A stretch of DNA of 64,000 nucleotides from Typha latifolia. Taxonomy: Eukaryota; Streptophyta; Magnoliopsida; Poales; Typhaceae. Both the position numbers and the translations under genes were made by a program. Below are positions 50,279 through 62,244 of the stretch, in pieces; position 1 is the first letter of the stretch; each line of letters begins with the position of its first letter. The stretch lies in the NCBI GenBank assembly GCA_019914945.1, contig CM034099.1:2418001-2482000 (forward strand). Reading direction: 5' to 3'. The notes below the pieces were generated by a model. It worked only from the letters and a program-made list of their open reading frames with translations. It was not told the DNA's origin and searched no databases.

Positions 50279-53205
50279 AGTCCGGTGCGTTGGAGTGCAG
50301 CGGGGCTCTTGCTCCATTTTTGACTCCATATTTAGAGCATGCTCTAATGGTTAAAATCTTCAAGGTATAATAAGAAAATCGGGAAGTTAGGCACACGTAA
50401 TTAAATCTTCTTAACTAATATACTTTTTTGGAACCTGTACCCCTTTTTATGTTTTTTTTTTACTAAATAAGTTATTGCACTTACGCTAAACAAAAATTGT
50501 TAGAGTTTTGTTTCAAATTTATAGAGTTTGCCCAAATTACTAAAATATTATTATTATAATAAATATACTAAAACTGAGTGAAAATACTCAAATTATCCTT
50601 ATCTGCAATTAGTTTGTTTAACAAATATAATATAGGAATTTTAGTAATTTGACAGGGTTTTATTTTAATTTTTAATTATAATTATATGCACAATTATGCA
50701 AAATAAATGTTACCTTGAAAAAAATACGAAGACGATGTGACATAAAGTTGGGACTTATACCAAAACAACAAAAAGTGTACGTGTTTAATAAAAAAACGAA
50801 AAGTAAGTGTAAACAAAAGTGTACATGTTTAATAAAAAAGCAAAAAGTGCGTGAAAGACCTTTACAGCTGGATTATCACTTCAATTTCAGACTTGGCTAC
50901 CTACAGTTTTAAATTTGAAACCCTACTAAAATTTTATTGTTTCTCTTTCTTAAATTCCGAACTTAATAAATGCTGTTTTTAATAAAGTACTACTATTTGG
51001 ATGTTCTTAGATATATATATATATATATATATATTATATTTTATATTTTATCTATTTTATAATTTATACTCCGTATTTCATAATTTTGTAACTCGACCCT
51101 TTATATTTTTTCTATAATTCTTATTTAACAGTTGATGTAATTTTGACTAACTAACATCGACTAAATTATTAAAATAACTCTACCATTCTCTGGTCACCGC
51201 ATTTCCTTATCTTCCCCCCTCCCCTTCTCCTCCTCTTCCTTTTGCTCCTTTTCTTCTTCTCCTCTTTCTTTGGAATAGAAAATGATGATAGAAAAAGATA
51301 AGGGTAATTTAGGTATTTATAAATTATTTTTAAATTTGAAACCCTACTAAAATTTTAAGCTAAACTGAAATATTGTTTCTCTTTCTTAAATTTCGAACTT
51401 ATTAAATTTAGATAATTTTTGTTTTTAATAAAGTACTACTATTTGGATGTTCTTAGATATATATATATATAAATTATATTTTATATTTTATCTATTTTAT
51501 AATTTATACTCCGTATTTCATAATTTTGTAACTCTACCCTTTATATTTTTTCTATAATTCTTATTTAACAGTTGATGCAATTTTGACTAACTAACGTCGA
51601 CTAAATTATTAAAATAACTCTACCATTCTCTCGTCACCGCATTTCCTTATCTTCCCCCCTCCCCTTCTCCTCCTCTTCCTTTTGCTCCTTTTCTTCTTCT
51701 CCTCTTTCTTTGGAATAGAAAATAATGATAGAAAAAGATAAGGGTAATTTAGGTATTTATAAATTAATTATATATTATAATATAATATATATTTTTTTAG
51801 TACTGTCTAAGTTAACTCAGGATGTTAAATAAAAATTATAGGAAAAAATGAGCGGTTGTGTTATAAAATCTTAAAAATCGGAATGTAAATCACAAAATAA
51901 ATAAAATACAGAGTGTGTTATATAAAAATCATATTAAAAAAATATAATAATTATTATTAATATTAATTAATAATAGATTTGACGGTTTACCGTCAGTTCT
52001 TGTTTTTGCTTATATATCTAATCTGGCGCACATTATCGATGCCGGTAAAAGAATGAACATGGACACGTGAAGTGCACATTTTTTTTCGGATAAAATAATC
52101 TTATATATGAGCAGCCTTATTTAGCTTTACACTACATAAGCAAAAATTTGCTATCTAATCAAATCACCTTGTTAAGTTTAAGCCTCGGATCTACGATGGC
52201 GCCGGTTCTGCTGGTCCTGAGGAACTGGTGGGCTACGTGATACACCACGCTCTCGTAGCCTCGTTGGTCCGCCACGAAGTAAACGTCCTCTCCAAAGTTG
52301 GCAAAAGTAGCCAACGGTACGGTGTTCTGCAAGCTCGTCACACGCGGCGGCTCGGCGAACTCGTAGTCGTAGTTGTAGTAGTCCACCACCATTTCCAATG
52401 GCGTCGAAGGAACACTGAGTAGATAATAGAGAGAAATTAATCATACTAACACTAACTAGTAGTTCTTCAAGTATGTGAAAGGACGATAATGGTATTTACT
52501 GGTCTTTGAGGCGTTGCATTGTCAAAACGGAGATGTCACTGCGTCCACTGGAAGGTAAACTTGTTGATAAACTTTCACCGTCAGTAATGTACACTGTCAG
52601 ATAAGTCTATAACCTCTTGGACTTCTGAGTTCTTGTAAAGCCCACCACTGCATACCAAAAAGAGTACAAGCTATAAACTAATAAGTGATCGATCAAAAAG
52701 TAGTAGAAAAACAGAGCTCTTAATTTGCAGTAGCAAGGATGAATAAGTGATGGATGTATATTACCCTTGCTTGTAAGTATTGGAGGAGAGGTTTTCAAAG
52801 TCCGAGTAGAAGTTTCTTAGCTTAAGTTCGTTAGCCATAGTCCATATAGGGTTCATCTGATCACCATTGACACCTTCCACCCAGTTAGCTCCCATCTCCA
52901 CGTTGATTCCGGCGAAGTTGGTCTTGTGGATGCGGCCGCCGATGTGGTCGGTGGCCTCTAGGATGAGGATGTCGGTGATGCCGGCATCCGACAGGGTTTT
53001 CGCCGCCGAGATCCCTGAGGGTATGTGTGTATGGATAAACGTTTCTGACGACTTATGCTATTAATGATGAGTGAGTGTATAAATTGACATCGATAGAACT
53101 CACCGGAAAATCCGGCTCCGACGATGATAACCGACGGGCCGGCGGCAGCGAGAGCTATATGGGCCAAGAGCAGTAGGACAGTAGTACCTATATCTCCCAT
53201 CTCTC

Positions 53206-53209
<4 letters not shown>
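47159..53209 (-). CDS. PAO: Apoplastic polyamine oxidase with a frameshift in exon 3
   Basis: FAD enzyme that oxidises spermidine and spermine in the cell wall and releases H2O2. Nine exons on the minus strand: 53209-53104, 53014-52765, 52647-52500, 52414-52168, 48811-48668, 48572-48423, 48291-48037, 47923-47842 and 47238-47159. A signal peptide (residues 1-24) precedes the FAD motif VGAGFSG; then [28 protein letters not shown], the [13 protein letters not shown] block, WWSDRFYKG and the FAD-binding [18 protein letters not shown]. Order and sequence follow maize PAO throughout. All splice sites are GT/AG, but the exon sum is 1462 bp, one base over a multiple of three. The extra base is in exon 3, between LSDSV and GESLSTS, where a TGA follows HY. 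Either a recently broken gene or a consensus error; without it the product would be about 486 residues. Confidence 0.9.
49372..50342. mobile_element. Non-autonomous element (~970 bp) nested in the PAO intron repeat
   Basis: It begins AGCAACTCCAACCCGACTC and ends TTTAGAGCATGC. It is flanked by TCTAAT at 49366-49371 and 50343-50348, a 5-6 bp target duplication. The reverse complement of copy A at about 11965-12010 preserves the empty site (GATCTAATGGTTAA), which confirms the insertion. The two ends share CTCTAAAT blocks in inverted orientation. No coding was found, and the superfamily is uncertain (ends of this style occur in several DNA-transposon MITE families). Confidence 0.75.
50248..50276. 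repeat. (TA)n microsatellite inside the nested element
   Basis: TA dinucleotide run of about 29 bp near the right end of the inserted element. Confidence 0.9.
50907..51770. repeat. Tandem duplication (~420-445 bp units) in the PAO intron
   Basis: Two adjacent direct copies, about 50907-51326 and 51327-51770. Both contain the block GAAACCCTACTAAAATTTTA, the line GGATGTTCTTAGATATAT with a variable TA run, the same C/T-rich stretch (CTTCCCCCCTCCCCTTCTCC) and the closing TAAGGGTAATTTAGGTATTT. They differ by a few substitutions and by about 26 bp near the start and in the TA run, so the duplication is recent. No gene content. Confidence 0.9.

Positions 53210-53238
<29 letters not shown>
53210..53238. 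repeat. (TC)n microsatellite immediately upstream of the PAO ATG
   Basis: On the gene strand the leader is a GA run reaching the base before the first ATG at 53209; a second in-frame ATG follows at 53200. Confidence 0.9.
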
Positions 53239-53241
<3 letters not shown>

Positions 53242-54650
53242 ATCTAACTATATTTTTCTCTCTCAAGCTCAAACACCCTCAGCTTGCATTAATAGATCGA
53301 GGATAGTTGATCATTAACATATCACTGATAACGTGCTGGTAATAGCTATGACTGTTCTATTTAACCTGGCGGCATCAGAGATGGATTAGCTTAGAGCAAA
53401 GGTAATCCTTAATTAATTTAAAGAAGAATATTCGAGGTGGTAAAAAAAATTAAGAAAATACCAATCTTTCCTGTCAATGGTCCTACAACCATAAACCATC
53501 ACATGCGGATATACTCCCAATATTCTCGGCTCCTGGGCTTCATTGATCTGGTTGTGACTTTTCGTGAATTCGTGATTCACATGGGTCCTTTTTTTTTATC
53601 ATAAAAAGGATTTTATATTATATTGATTCTTTTGAAATTATTTTAATAAAATAATGTATTACATTAAAAAGTTTCTTTTTTTTTGTTTGTCTAAGATATT
53701 AGGTACGTAAAACTATTTTAAATAATTTGTGCGAGAGTAATATAATATTTTTAAATCTAAATTCATTTTTAATAATAGCAGTAAATTTCTTGCGTCTAAA
53801 GATTTGGATGAGGAGGAGTGGATGGGACCGAAAGGTTGGCACAGAGATGAAGACAATTCCTCCGGGTCAGGATCAGACAAGAAAACATGGGCCCACAAAA
53901 ATAAAATTCGAATTAAATAATCTGATCACATGACTATAATTTAACCAACTATTTTAAATACAGTCAAGTGCTTCTTGAACAGTTATTTCATATTATATAT
54001 TCTATAAACTCTTTACACAGATCTTATCCAATTAATTCAGACATAATAATATCAAAGTAGGTCACGGCCTCACGGGCTCATGGATATCGTGTTTTATATA
54101 CGGCTCCGCTCCGGACCACTCGCCCTCTCATCCACTTGCTTTGCTATGCTCTCTTCTCTTGGTGTAATTGGGATGGTCCTCAATTTTCGGAGGCAGAGGA
54201 CAGTTGATGGATCGTGTGGATAAGAAGTGTGGTCCTGAAAAGGCTTAAAATTCTAAAGGAATTAAAAAAAAATATAGTACATGATTGGCCTTAGAATAAT
54301 ACTCGTGTAACATCGACGGTTTCAGCCACACAAAAATATATTATATATATATAGATAGAGAGAGAGAGAGAGAGAGAGAACGATGTACCTTTTTGTCATA
54401 AAAAGAGAAATTGATAAAAAAACACATGTCTTTTGTTTGTATTATAATTTACACATTATCTTGTTAATATTACAGATTTAATTCTTAAAAAAATATTTAA
54501 CCAAAGGTAATTAGTTATATATGTCTAAAATATCAAAAGCCCTCTTCCCCCGGTTAAAATCCAGGGGCAGTCTTGGTTTTTTCTTTCCGACATTAATCCT
54601 TATTAGATCTTCTTTAAAAGGCAAAGGGCTTATTAATCTCCTCTCTACTC

Positions 54651-54690
54651 TCTTTCTCTTTCTCTTTCTCTTTCTCTTTCTCTTTCTCTT
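54651..54690. repeat. (TCTTTC)n hexanucleotide repeat
   Basis: Six to seven tandem CT-rich hexamers. The open frame across it (Leu-Phe repeats) is a composition artefact. Confidence 0.9.
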
Positions 54691-55828
54691 GGCTGCCGCA
54701 AAATTATAATTCCAAAAGGCTAAAGAAGGAAGTAGTATTTTTTTTTCCTTAAAAATAATTAAATATTCTCGGCCCCGTTTGTTGTTATCATTGTTACGTT
54801 AAATTTAAAAAAAAAATAAAAAAATAAAAACTTAGATATACTCTTATATTAATTGAAAAATGTAAGAAATGCCCTATGAGATAAGATCTATCATACGCTA
54901 TCGATAATAATATGCGAAAAATAAAGCGTAAAAAAGACGATCACAAACACAAAAATTTTTACGTAGAAAAATTTAAAATCAAGAGAGATTATACCAAATC
55001 CATCTAGTCTAGTTACTTCGTTCCCTATTTCCACTCACCGGATCCTGAGGAAAAGAATTTGGTTTCCACCGAGCTGAAACAACATGCTGATGGTTCTAGT
55101 AAACCAAAACTATCGTTTTTTAGCTATTTGGCTTCAATTTGAATTTACTTTTACAACACAAAAATTGAGGCAAAAAAACTACGGATTGAAACTAATTACT
55201 AAAACCTATAACAAATTAATTTTTCAATTTAATATTCTTCATCAAATATCTTATACTTTGTGCATATTCTTACAAATAAAATCTAGACACATTATATAAA
55301 TATAAATTATATTTTAAAATATAATTTGTCAAATACATAAATACATATAAACCTAACAAATTTAATTGAGAGTATTTTTTTAGGATTAAATTGATAATGC
55401 AGGGTCGATTAATAAATACTTATAATAAAGTAGGGTTTTAAAAAACTTAATTATAGATACGCAGATATTCTATAATTACCATAGGAAATTAATCTTCGAG
55501 ATGATCGATGTCCCTTCTTAACAGCTTTATTCCTACGGCTAAAGCGGTAGAATGTATCAAGCTTGATTATATATATATATATATATTTGCAATTGAATAA
55601 ATACAATATGGATAAGCTTCAATTTGCACATCTTGCTAGTTTTGAAGGAATATGTTATGTTTCACTAAGAAACAAACACAGAGTATAGTAAAACATAATA
55701 ACTACAGAGCAATATGAGAAACTTTGTGCGGTGTATGAATCCGAGCACTTATGAAATCATATCCCAGGATAGGATAAAGACTATATCTCAAACTTATTAC
55801 CATATAGAAACTAATTTACTGTAACCCT

Positions 55829-55887
55829 AATAAAAATACTAAACTAATTAGTATTTTTAAAAATACTAATTAGTTCAGTATTTTTAT
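55829..55887. repeat. Near-perfect inverted repeat with almost no loop
   Basis: Left arm ATAAAAATACTAAACTAATT with AGTATTTTT is mirrored by the right arm with one mismatch, about 28 bp per arm and at most a couple of central bases. AT-rich; capable of forming a cruciform or, if transcribed, a hairpin. Confidence 0.85.
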
Positions 55888-56720
55888 CCTTAGGTAATTT
55901 TTTTAAGATTAAGTTAAAATAATATATATATATATATATATTATTAAATTAATTAATGTTTTAGGATAAGATAAAAAAGTATTTTTACTTAGAGGACCAA
56001 AAACTCTCATTTAATTGGTATTCGTATTATTTATCAGGTCAAGGAGTGAAGTTAGTAGTATAGACTGCGGACTTACCCGTTTTTTACTCGGAAATTTAGA
56101 CTAGCTATTTTAATATTTATTTATAATATAATCTAACCTAATCTAATGGTATAATAATTATTTCATTATATATATTTGTTCTATTCTATCACCAAAACGA
56201 GGAATTTATTCGGCGAATACATTTAGTATGATAGCTAATATTTTAAAATATAATAATGATTTTTAATGTGATATAAAGTGAGAAAAAAATTAAAACTTTT
56301 TTGTTAAAATTATGATAAATACTCGTCCAATGCCTTAGATTTAAATTTTCTCATTGTATTCGACATGTGTATAAATAGCCTAAACAGTTGGGTTGGAAAA
56401 CGAGATAGAGGAAAAAAAATGGGCAAGAAATCACACCAAATTTGGTTTATGTTACAAACCAGCTCACGAATTCCTAGATATAGGATGGAGTTGATGATGG
56501 ATTGGAGGCCGAGTAATTGATAGAGGTGGCTCAGTAATAGATGATGGTGGTGGTGACTTACAGATGCGAATGCGATAGATGGTTGAAGGCTGTGATTGGC
56601 CTACAACTGTGATTAAAATTACATGGGACGTAGAGACGGTTAAGATAAATAGATAAAAGTGGATAACTAGGCCTGCCATACGGGACTATGGGGATCGACG
56701 ACAAAGGGAGATTAGAAGGT

Positions 56721-56725
56721 GCTAA
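56721..56725 (+). other. Left target-site duplication of the copia element
   Basis: GCTAA immediately before TGTTGG of the left LTR; repeated at 62926-62930 after the right LTR. Confidence 0.95.
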
Positions 56726-57645
56726 TGTTGGTAATTTCATGATTTTGACATGAATATTTTATTAATTTTGAGCTAAGTTTTAAGTGGGGCCCACACATTA
56801 TTTATAATGGTTTAATGGTGGAATCAATTTAGCTCAAAGCATACTTTATTGTCATATATTCACTTAATCAAATTCATGAAGAGAAGTGAATGATAATTGG
56901 CTCTAAAGTGGGTATCATGGCAATGGGAAATAAAGGAAAGTAAGTTTAGTACCATATTGGATATTTGAGAAATGTTAGTATGGTATATAAGCAACAAACT
57001 TCCTATGGGCTTTGGGCCCCAAAAGGGATACCTATTTTGTGGGTAAAGGTTACTATGCAACCTAACACACACACGCGCGCCGCCCGGCCCGGCTCGGCTC
57101 GGTTCGCACGCACGGGTCAAAGTCCAATTTTATTTTTTGCCTGATACGGGTTCGGGTTCAAGTCTGATTTGATTCGGGATCGAAGTGGTGTGTCCCTTCG
57201 ATAAACAGTTAATCAATTCAGTTAGTTGGTTATCCTTTCACAGTGTAACTATAAATTAGTTCATCCATTCGGTGATTTTGCATCTTTTCGTCGAGCCTGT
57301 TTACCTCTATAAATAGGCTGTCAGTCTGCATAATAAAAACATATATAAGAGAGTTTATTGTCGAGTCTTTTAAGTTTGAGTCTACTGGTCGAGAGAGAGT
57401 ACAGCACGGTTCAGGTCTATTCAAGGCATTAGAAAGTTGCTTCCTTTCCAGTGCAAGGCAGTCGTTGTATCCTGGGAGACCGACGTCCACTTTGTTCCGA
57501 AGCAATCGGTGGAGGGCGAATTGGTCTTAAGGAGATAGTGTCCAACACTAGACTCGACTATTCAGAATTTATATTCTGAAATTTGTAAGTTTATTTTTAA
57601 TTTATTTTGATCGGATTTTTTGGAATCAGATTGTTATCGCCAACA
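56726..57645 (+). repeat. 5' LTR of the copia element (920 bp)
   Basis: Begins TGTTGG and ends CCAACA, an inverted terminal hexamer typical of LTRs. A TATAAATA promoter box lies at 57308-57315. Against the 3' LTR it differs by two substitutions, one small 5-bp indel and two segments (about 139 and 95 bp) missing from the other copy. Confidence 0.95.
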
Positions 57646-57732
57646 ATCTTAAGACCAATCTTGGTTTTCACTCTGATTCCAATCAGTGTTCTTTTCTTCT
57701 TATCGGATTTTAATTTTATTTCATTCTTTTAG

Positions 57733-60700
57733 ATGGCTAAAATAGTAAAGAGTACTATTTCCCCTATCACTGCTCCTCCAGTACCTACAGTTCATGGAGA
57801 AAAGCCTAAAAAATTCTGTGGTGCAGAATTTAAGAGATGGCAACAGAAGATGCTCTTTTATCTGACCACCTTGAATTTGGCTAAATTCTTACATGAAGAT
57901 GTGCCCGAACTCCGAAAGGAGGAAACCGATAGGCAAGTAGTTGCTTGCAAAGGATGCGTGGAAGCATGCCGACTTCCTTTGCCGAAACTATATCCTCAAT
58001 GGACCGGACAACTCGTTGTATAATGTGTATAGTTCAAGAAAAACGTCTAAGGAATTATGGGAATCTTTAGACAAGAAGTACAAAACGAAGATGCCGGTGC
58101 AAAGAAATTTGTAGTCGGTAAATTTCTTGAGTACAAGATGGTTGACACTAAACCAGTGATTAACCAGTGCAAGATCTTCAAGTAATAATTCATGAGATTC
58201 ATGCTGAAGGGATGGTGATTAATGAATCATTCCAAGTGGCGGCTTTTATAGAAAAACTGCCACCATCTTGGAGGGATTTCAAAAATTACCTAAAACACAA
58301 ACGCAAGGAAATGACACTTGAAGAACTTATTGTCAGATTGAGGATTGAAGAAGACAATCGTACTGCTGAAAAGAAAATTGGAAGCCAGTACGTATCAAAG
58401 GCAAATGTTGTGGAGTCCACAAAGGACAAGAAAAGGAAGCACACTGGCGAAGGCTCTAAAAGTGGCAATGCAAAGAAGTTCAAGGGCAAATGTTACGTCT
58501 GTGACAAACAAGGGCATCGTGCTCAGGACTGCCGCTTGAGGAAAAAGAAGGAGAACTCAAAGAAGGAGAACTCTGAAAAGAAGAAGCCACAAGCCAATGA
58601 AATAGAACACCTTCGTTCTGATGTTGATGATATGCACCTCTCTGCTGTTGTCTCGGAAGTAAACCTGATTGGTGGTAATCCTAAAGAATGGTGGGTAGAC
58701 ACTGGAGCTACTCGACACATTTGTGCCAATAGGTGGATGTTTTCGTCTTATCAAACCTGCTATGACGGATGAAAAACTTTACATGGGCAATTCAGCAACT
58801 TCCAAGGTGGAAGGAATAGGAAAGGTTGTGTTAAAATTGACTTCAGGAAAAGAACTTACTCTTAATGATGTAATGCATGTGCCCGACATTCGAAAGAATC
58901 TGGTTTCGGGATCATTATTGAGTAAGAAAGGGTTTAAGTTGGTGTTTGAGTCTGATAAGTTTGTACTTATCAAAAATGGCATGTATGTTGGAAGGGGCTA
59001 CTTGTCAAATGGCCTCTTTAAGATGAATGTAATGACTGTAACTCCAAAAATAAATAAAGAAGAATCTTCTTCTTACTTGCTTGAGTCTTATGAAATTTGG
59101 CATGGTAGATTAGGACATGTTAATTATGGTACATTATGTAGATTAATTAATCATAACATATTGCCTAATTTCTATATTGATTTAAATAAAAAATGTGAAA
59201 TATGTGTTGAAGCCAAATTGGCTAAGACTTCGTTTCATTACGTCGAACGAAGTACGGAACCTCTAGAACTTATACATACCGATGTATGTGATTTGAAATT
59301 TATTCAAACTAGAGGTGGAAAAAAAGTATTTTATTACTTTTATTGATGATTGCACAAGATACTGTTATGTGTATTTGCTAAGAAGCAAAGATGAGGCATT
59401 AGAAATGTTTATACATTTCAAATTAGAGGTTGAGAACCAACTTAGCGAAAGATTAAAATGCTAAGAAGTGATAGAGGTGGTGAATATGAGTCACCATTTG
59501 CACAAATATGTGCGAGAAAATGGAATTATTCATCAAATAACGGCTCCTTACGCTCCACAACAAAATGGTATTGCTGAACGTAAGAATAGAACTCTAAAAG
59601 AGATGATGAATGCCATGTTAATAAGTTCTGGTTTACCCCAGAATTTGTGGGGGGAAGCTTTGCTTTCTGCAAATCACATTCTCAACCGGTTACCCCATAA
59701 GAAATTGGATAAAACACCTTATGAGTTATGGAAAGGTCGAGAACCTAGCTATAAATTCTTAAGAGTGTGGGGGTGCCTAGCAAAGGTTGCAATTCCAGTT
59801 CCTAAAAGAACAAAAATTGGACCTAAAACTATTGATTGTATATTCATTGGTTATGCTCATAACAGTAGTGCATATCGATTCCTGGTTCACAAATAAGATA
59901 ATTCTGAGGTACATGAGAATACAATTATTGAGTCTATGAATGCATCATTCTTTGAGAATACATTTCCATATAAATCTACATTAGAAATAAGTTCTCTCAA
60001 AAGAACTTATGAAAATAAGCATGACCAAGAGTCTATGCAAGAAGGAAATGATATTGAACCTAGACGAAGTAAGAGGGCAAGGACTTCTACGTCTTTTGGT
60101 CCTGATTTTCTAACATATTTGTTAGAAAAAGAACCTCAGAGTTATAAGGAAGCAATGTCTACTCCTGAAGCTCCTTTATGGAAAGAAGCCATTGTTAGTG
60201 AAGTTGAATCCATTTTGCAAAATCATACACGGGAATTGGTGGATCTTCCACCGGGTTGTAAACCTTTGGGTTACAAATGGATATTCAAAAGAAAGATGAA
60301 AGCGAGATGGTTCAATTGACAAATACAAGGCGAGACTTGTAGTCAAAGGATATAGACAGACGAGAGGGAATAGATTACTTTGATACATATTCACCAGTAA
60401 CAAGAATAACATCTATCCGATTAATAATTGCTCTTGCGGCATTATATAATGGAAATACATCGATGGATGTGAAAACCGCATTCTTGAATGGTGAATTAAA
60501 TGAAGAAATCTATATGGAACAACCCGAAGGGTTTGTGGCTCCAGGACAAGAGAGAAAAGTGTGCAAATTAGTTAAGTCTCTTTATGGGCTTAAACAAGCA
60601 CCTAAACAATGGCATGAAAAATTTGACTTAGTTATGATGTCAAATGATTTTCACATTAATGAATGTGATAAATGCGTTTATGTGAAATGCACTTCAGATA

Positions 60701-61668
60701 ATTATGTCATTGTATGTCTATATGTGGATGACATGATAATAACTGGTAGTAATATTAATGTCATTAAAGCTACCAAGAACATGTTGGCTAAAAAGTTCGA
60801 TATGAAAGATATGGGAGTTGCAGATGTGATTCTTGGTATAAAGATCATTAAGGCAACTGAAGGGTATGTTATATCTCAATCACATTATATTGAGAAAATA
60901 CTCGATAAATTTGATAAAGATAGTAGCAATATAGCCAGAACACCTATAGATGTGAATCTTCATCTCACAAAGAATACGGGTGTATGTATATCTCGGTTAG
61001 AATATTCTCGGATAATAGGTAGTTTGATGTACATCATGAATTGCACTCGTCCGGGATATTGCGTACTGTGAGTAAACCGAGTAGATATACAAGTAATCCA
61101 GGCGGTGATCACCGGAAGGCGATAGTTAGGGTACTCGGATATTTGAGATACACCACTAACTATGGATTGCACTATTCAAGATATCCAAGTACTTGAAGGG
61201 TACAAAGATGCAAACGGATATCTGATACAAAAGATACCAAATCCACGAGCGGATATGTCTTTACACTTGGAGGTGCATCTATTTCATGGAAATCTTCTAA
61301 ACAAACATGTATAGCTAGATCTACTATGGAATCTGAATTCATAGCATTAGATAAGGCCGGAGAAGAAGCGAGAATGGCTTCGAAATTTCTTAGAAGATAT
61401 TCCTATGTGGCCAAAACCCGTGTCCGCAATTTGCATACATTGCGATAGTCAATCGGCTATAGGAAGGGCACGAGTCGATGTATAACGGTAAGTCACGACA
61501 TATACGTCGTAGGCATAATACGGTGCGACAATTGATCTCAAATGGTATAATATCCATTGATTATGTAAAATCAAAGGATAACATCGCGGATCCATTAACT
61601 AAGGGTTTAACAAGAGATCGAGTATATTGTTCATCGAGGGGAATGGGTTTGAAGCCTACCACCTAGAG
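57733..61668 (+). pseudogene. Broken gag-pol polyprotein of the copia element
   Basis: Gag starts at ATG 57733; the zinc knuckle [14 protein letters not shown] is at 58491-58532. The protease active site WVDTGATRH is near 58693. The GAG-pre-integrase region ([10 protein letters not shown]) is at about 59095-59290, followed by the integrase core and QQNGIAERKNRT at about 59560. Reverse transcriptase is at about 60130-61070 (DVKTAFLNGELNEE, YVDDMIITGS), and RNase H ends with DNIADPLTKGL near 61620. The frame is lost many times (near 57945, 58100, 58165, 58750, 59330, 59460, 59895, 60305, 61070 and later), mostly by single-base changes, some in A runs. No functional polyprotein can be made from this copy. 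Confidence 0.9.
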
Positions 61669-62244
61669 TAACGACACAACGGCAACCCAACCTAGTTGAC
61701 TGGAGATCCCAAGATCTAGGTTCAAAGGGACAACCGAGTTGTGGGGGCGTTCTCTGAAATCACTAAGGAATTAAATTTCCTACACCTTTCCTATGATGAC
61801 ATAGTGATAAACCTGTACTAAGTGTTAGGGTAAGCAATGCTTTTAATGACTCTTATACTTTGGAAATCCAAGTGGAGTATGGCGGGATACTCTTAATAAG
61901 AGGTCACCTATGTGAGTGTGAAGTGGGCCGCTTCTATGAGATGACAAGGCTAAATCTCTAGAGCACTCAAAGAATTACCGGGCGCGTCCGGGGCCGATAT
62001 GGACACAACATATAGAACCGACTTGTGTTGAAAAGAGCTGTGTGAGTATTATTGTCTTGGTTTATACAAAAGCTGAACAGTTCAAGACATCATGTTCACT
62101 GGTTAGCGAATAAACCCGATAATACTTCACTATTGAAGGTTCAAAGCCAAAAGCTACCTATCCTGATGCGGTAACTTTTCGTTGTACTCTCGATCAAGTC
62201 TGCATTTCATATGCATTTTCAGCCAATTCATTCATGTGGGGGAT

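Larger units (their letters stand above)
48836..50406 (-). repeat. Dispersed repeat, copy B (inverted relative to copy A and interrupted)
   Basis: The reverse complement follows copy A (11931-12545) along most of its length, including the block with GAGAGTAATG and the GATCTAATGGTTAA end. It is interrupted from 49372 to 50342 by another element. Confidence 0.8.
48812..52167 (-). other. 3.4-kb intron 4 of the PAO gene, filled with repeats
   Basis: Holds three separate repeat structures listed individually: an inverted copy of the 11931-12545 repeat, a ~970-bp element inserted in it, and a tandem duplication at 50907-51770. No exon of another gene was seen. Confidence 0.8.
53239..56720. other. 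Intergenic region between the PAO promoter and the copia element
   Basis: AT-rich. Contains a GA run at about 54355-54379, a (TCTTTC)n run at 54651-54690, a near-perfect palindrome at 55829-55887 and (TA)n runs near 55568-55586 and 55921-55940. No conserved gene was recognised. Confidence 0.55.

Noticed and set aside
57646..57670. Primer-binding site for initiator tRNA-Met after the 5' LTR
   Set aside because: The expected TGGTATCAGAGC-like sequence is absent; a different primer tRNA or a changed site is possible, so none was annotated.
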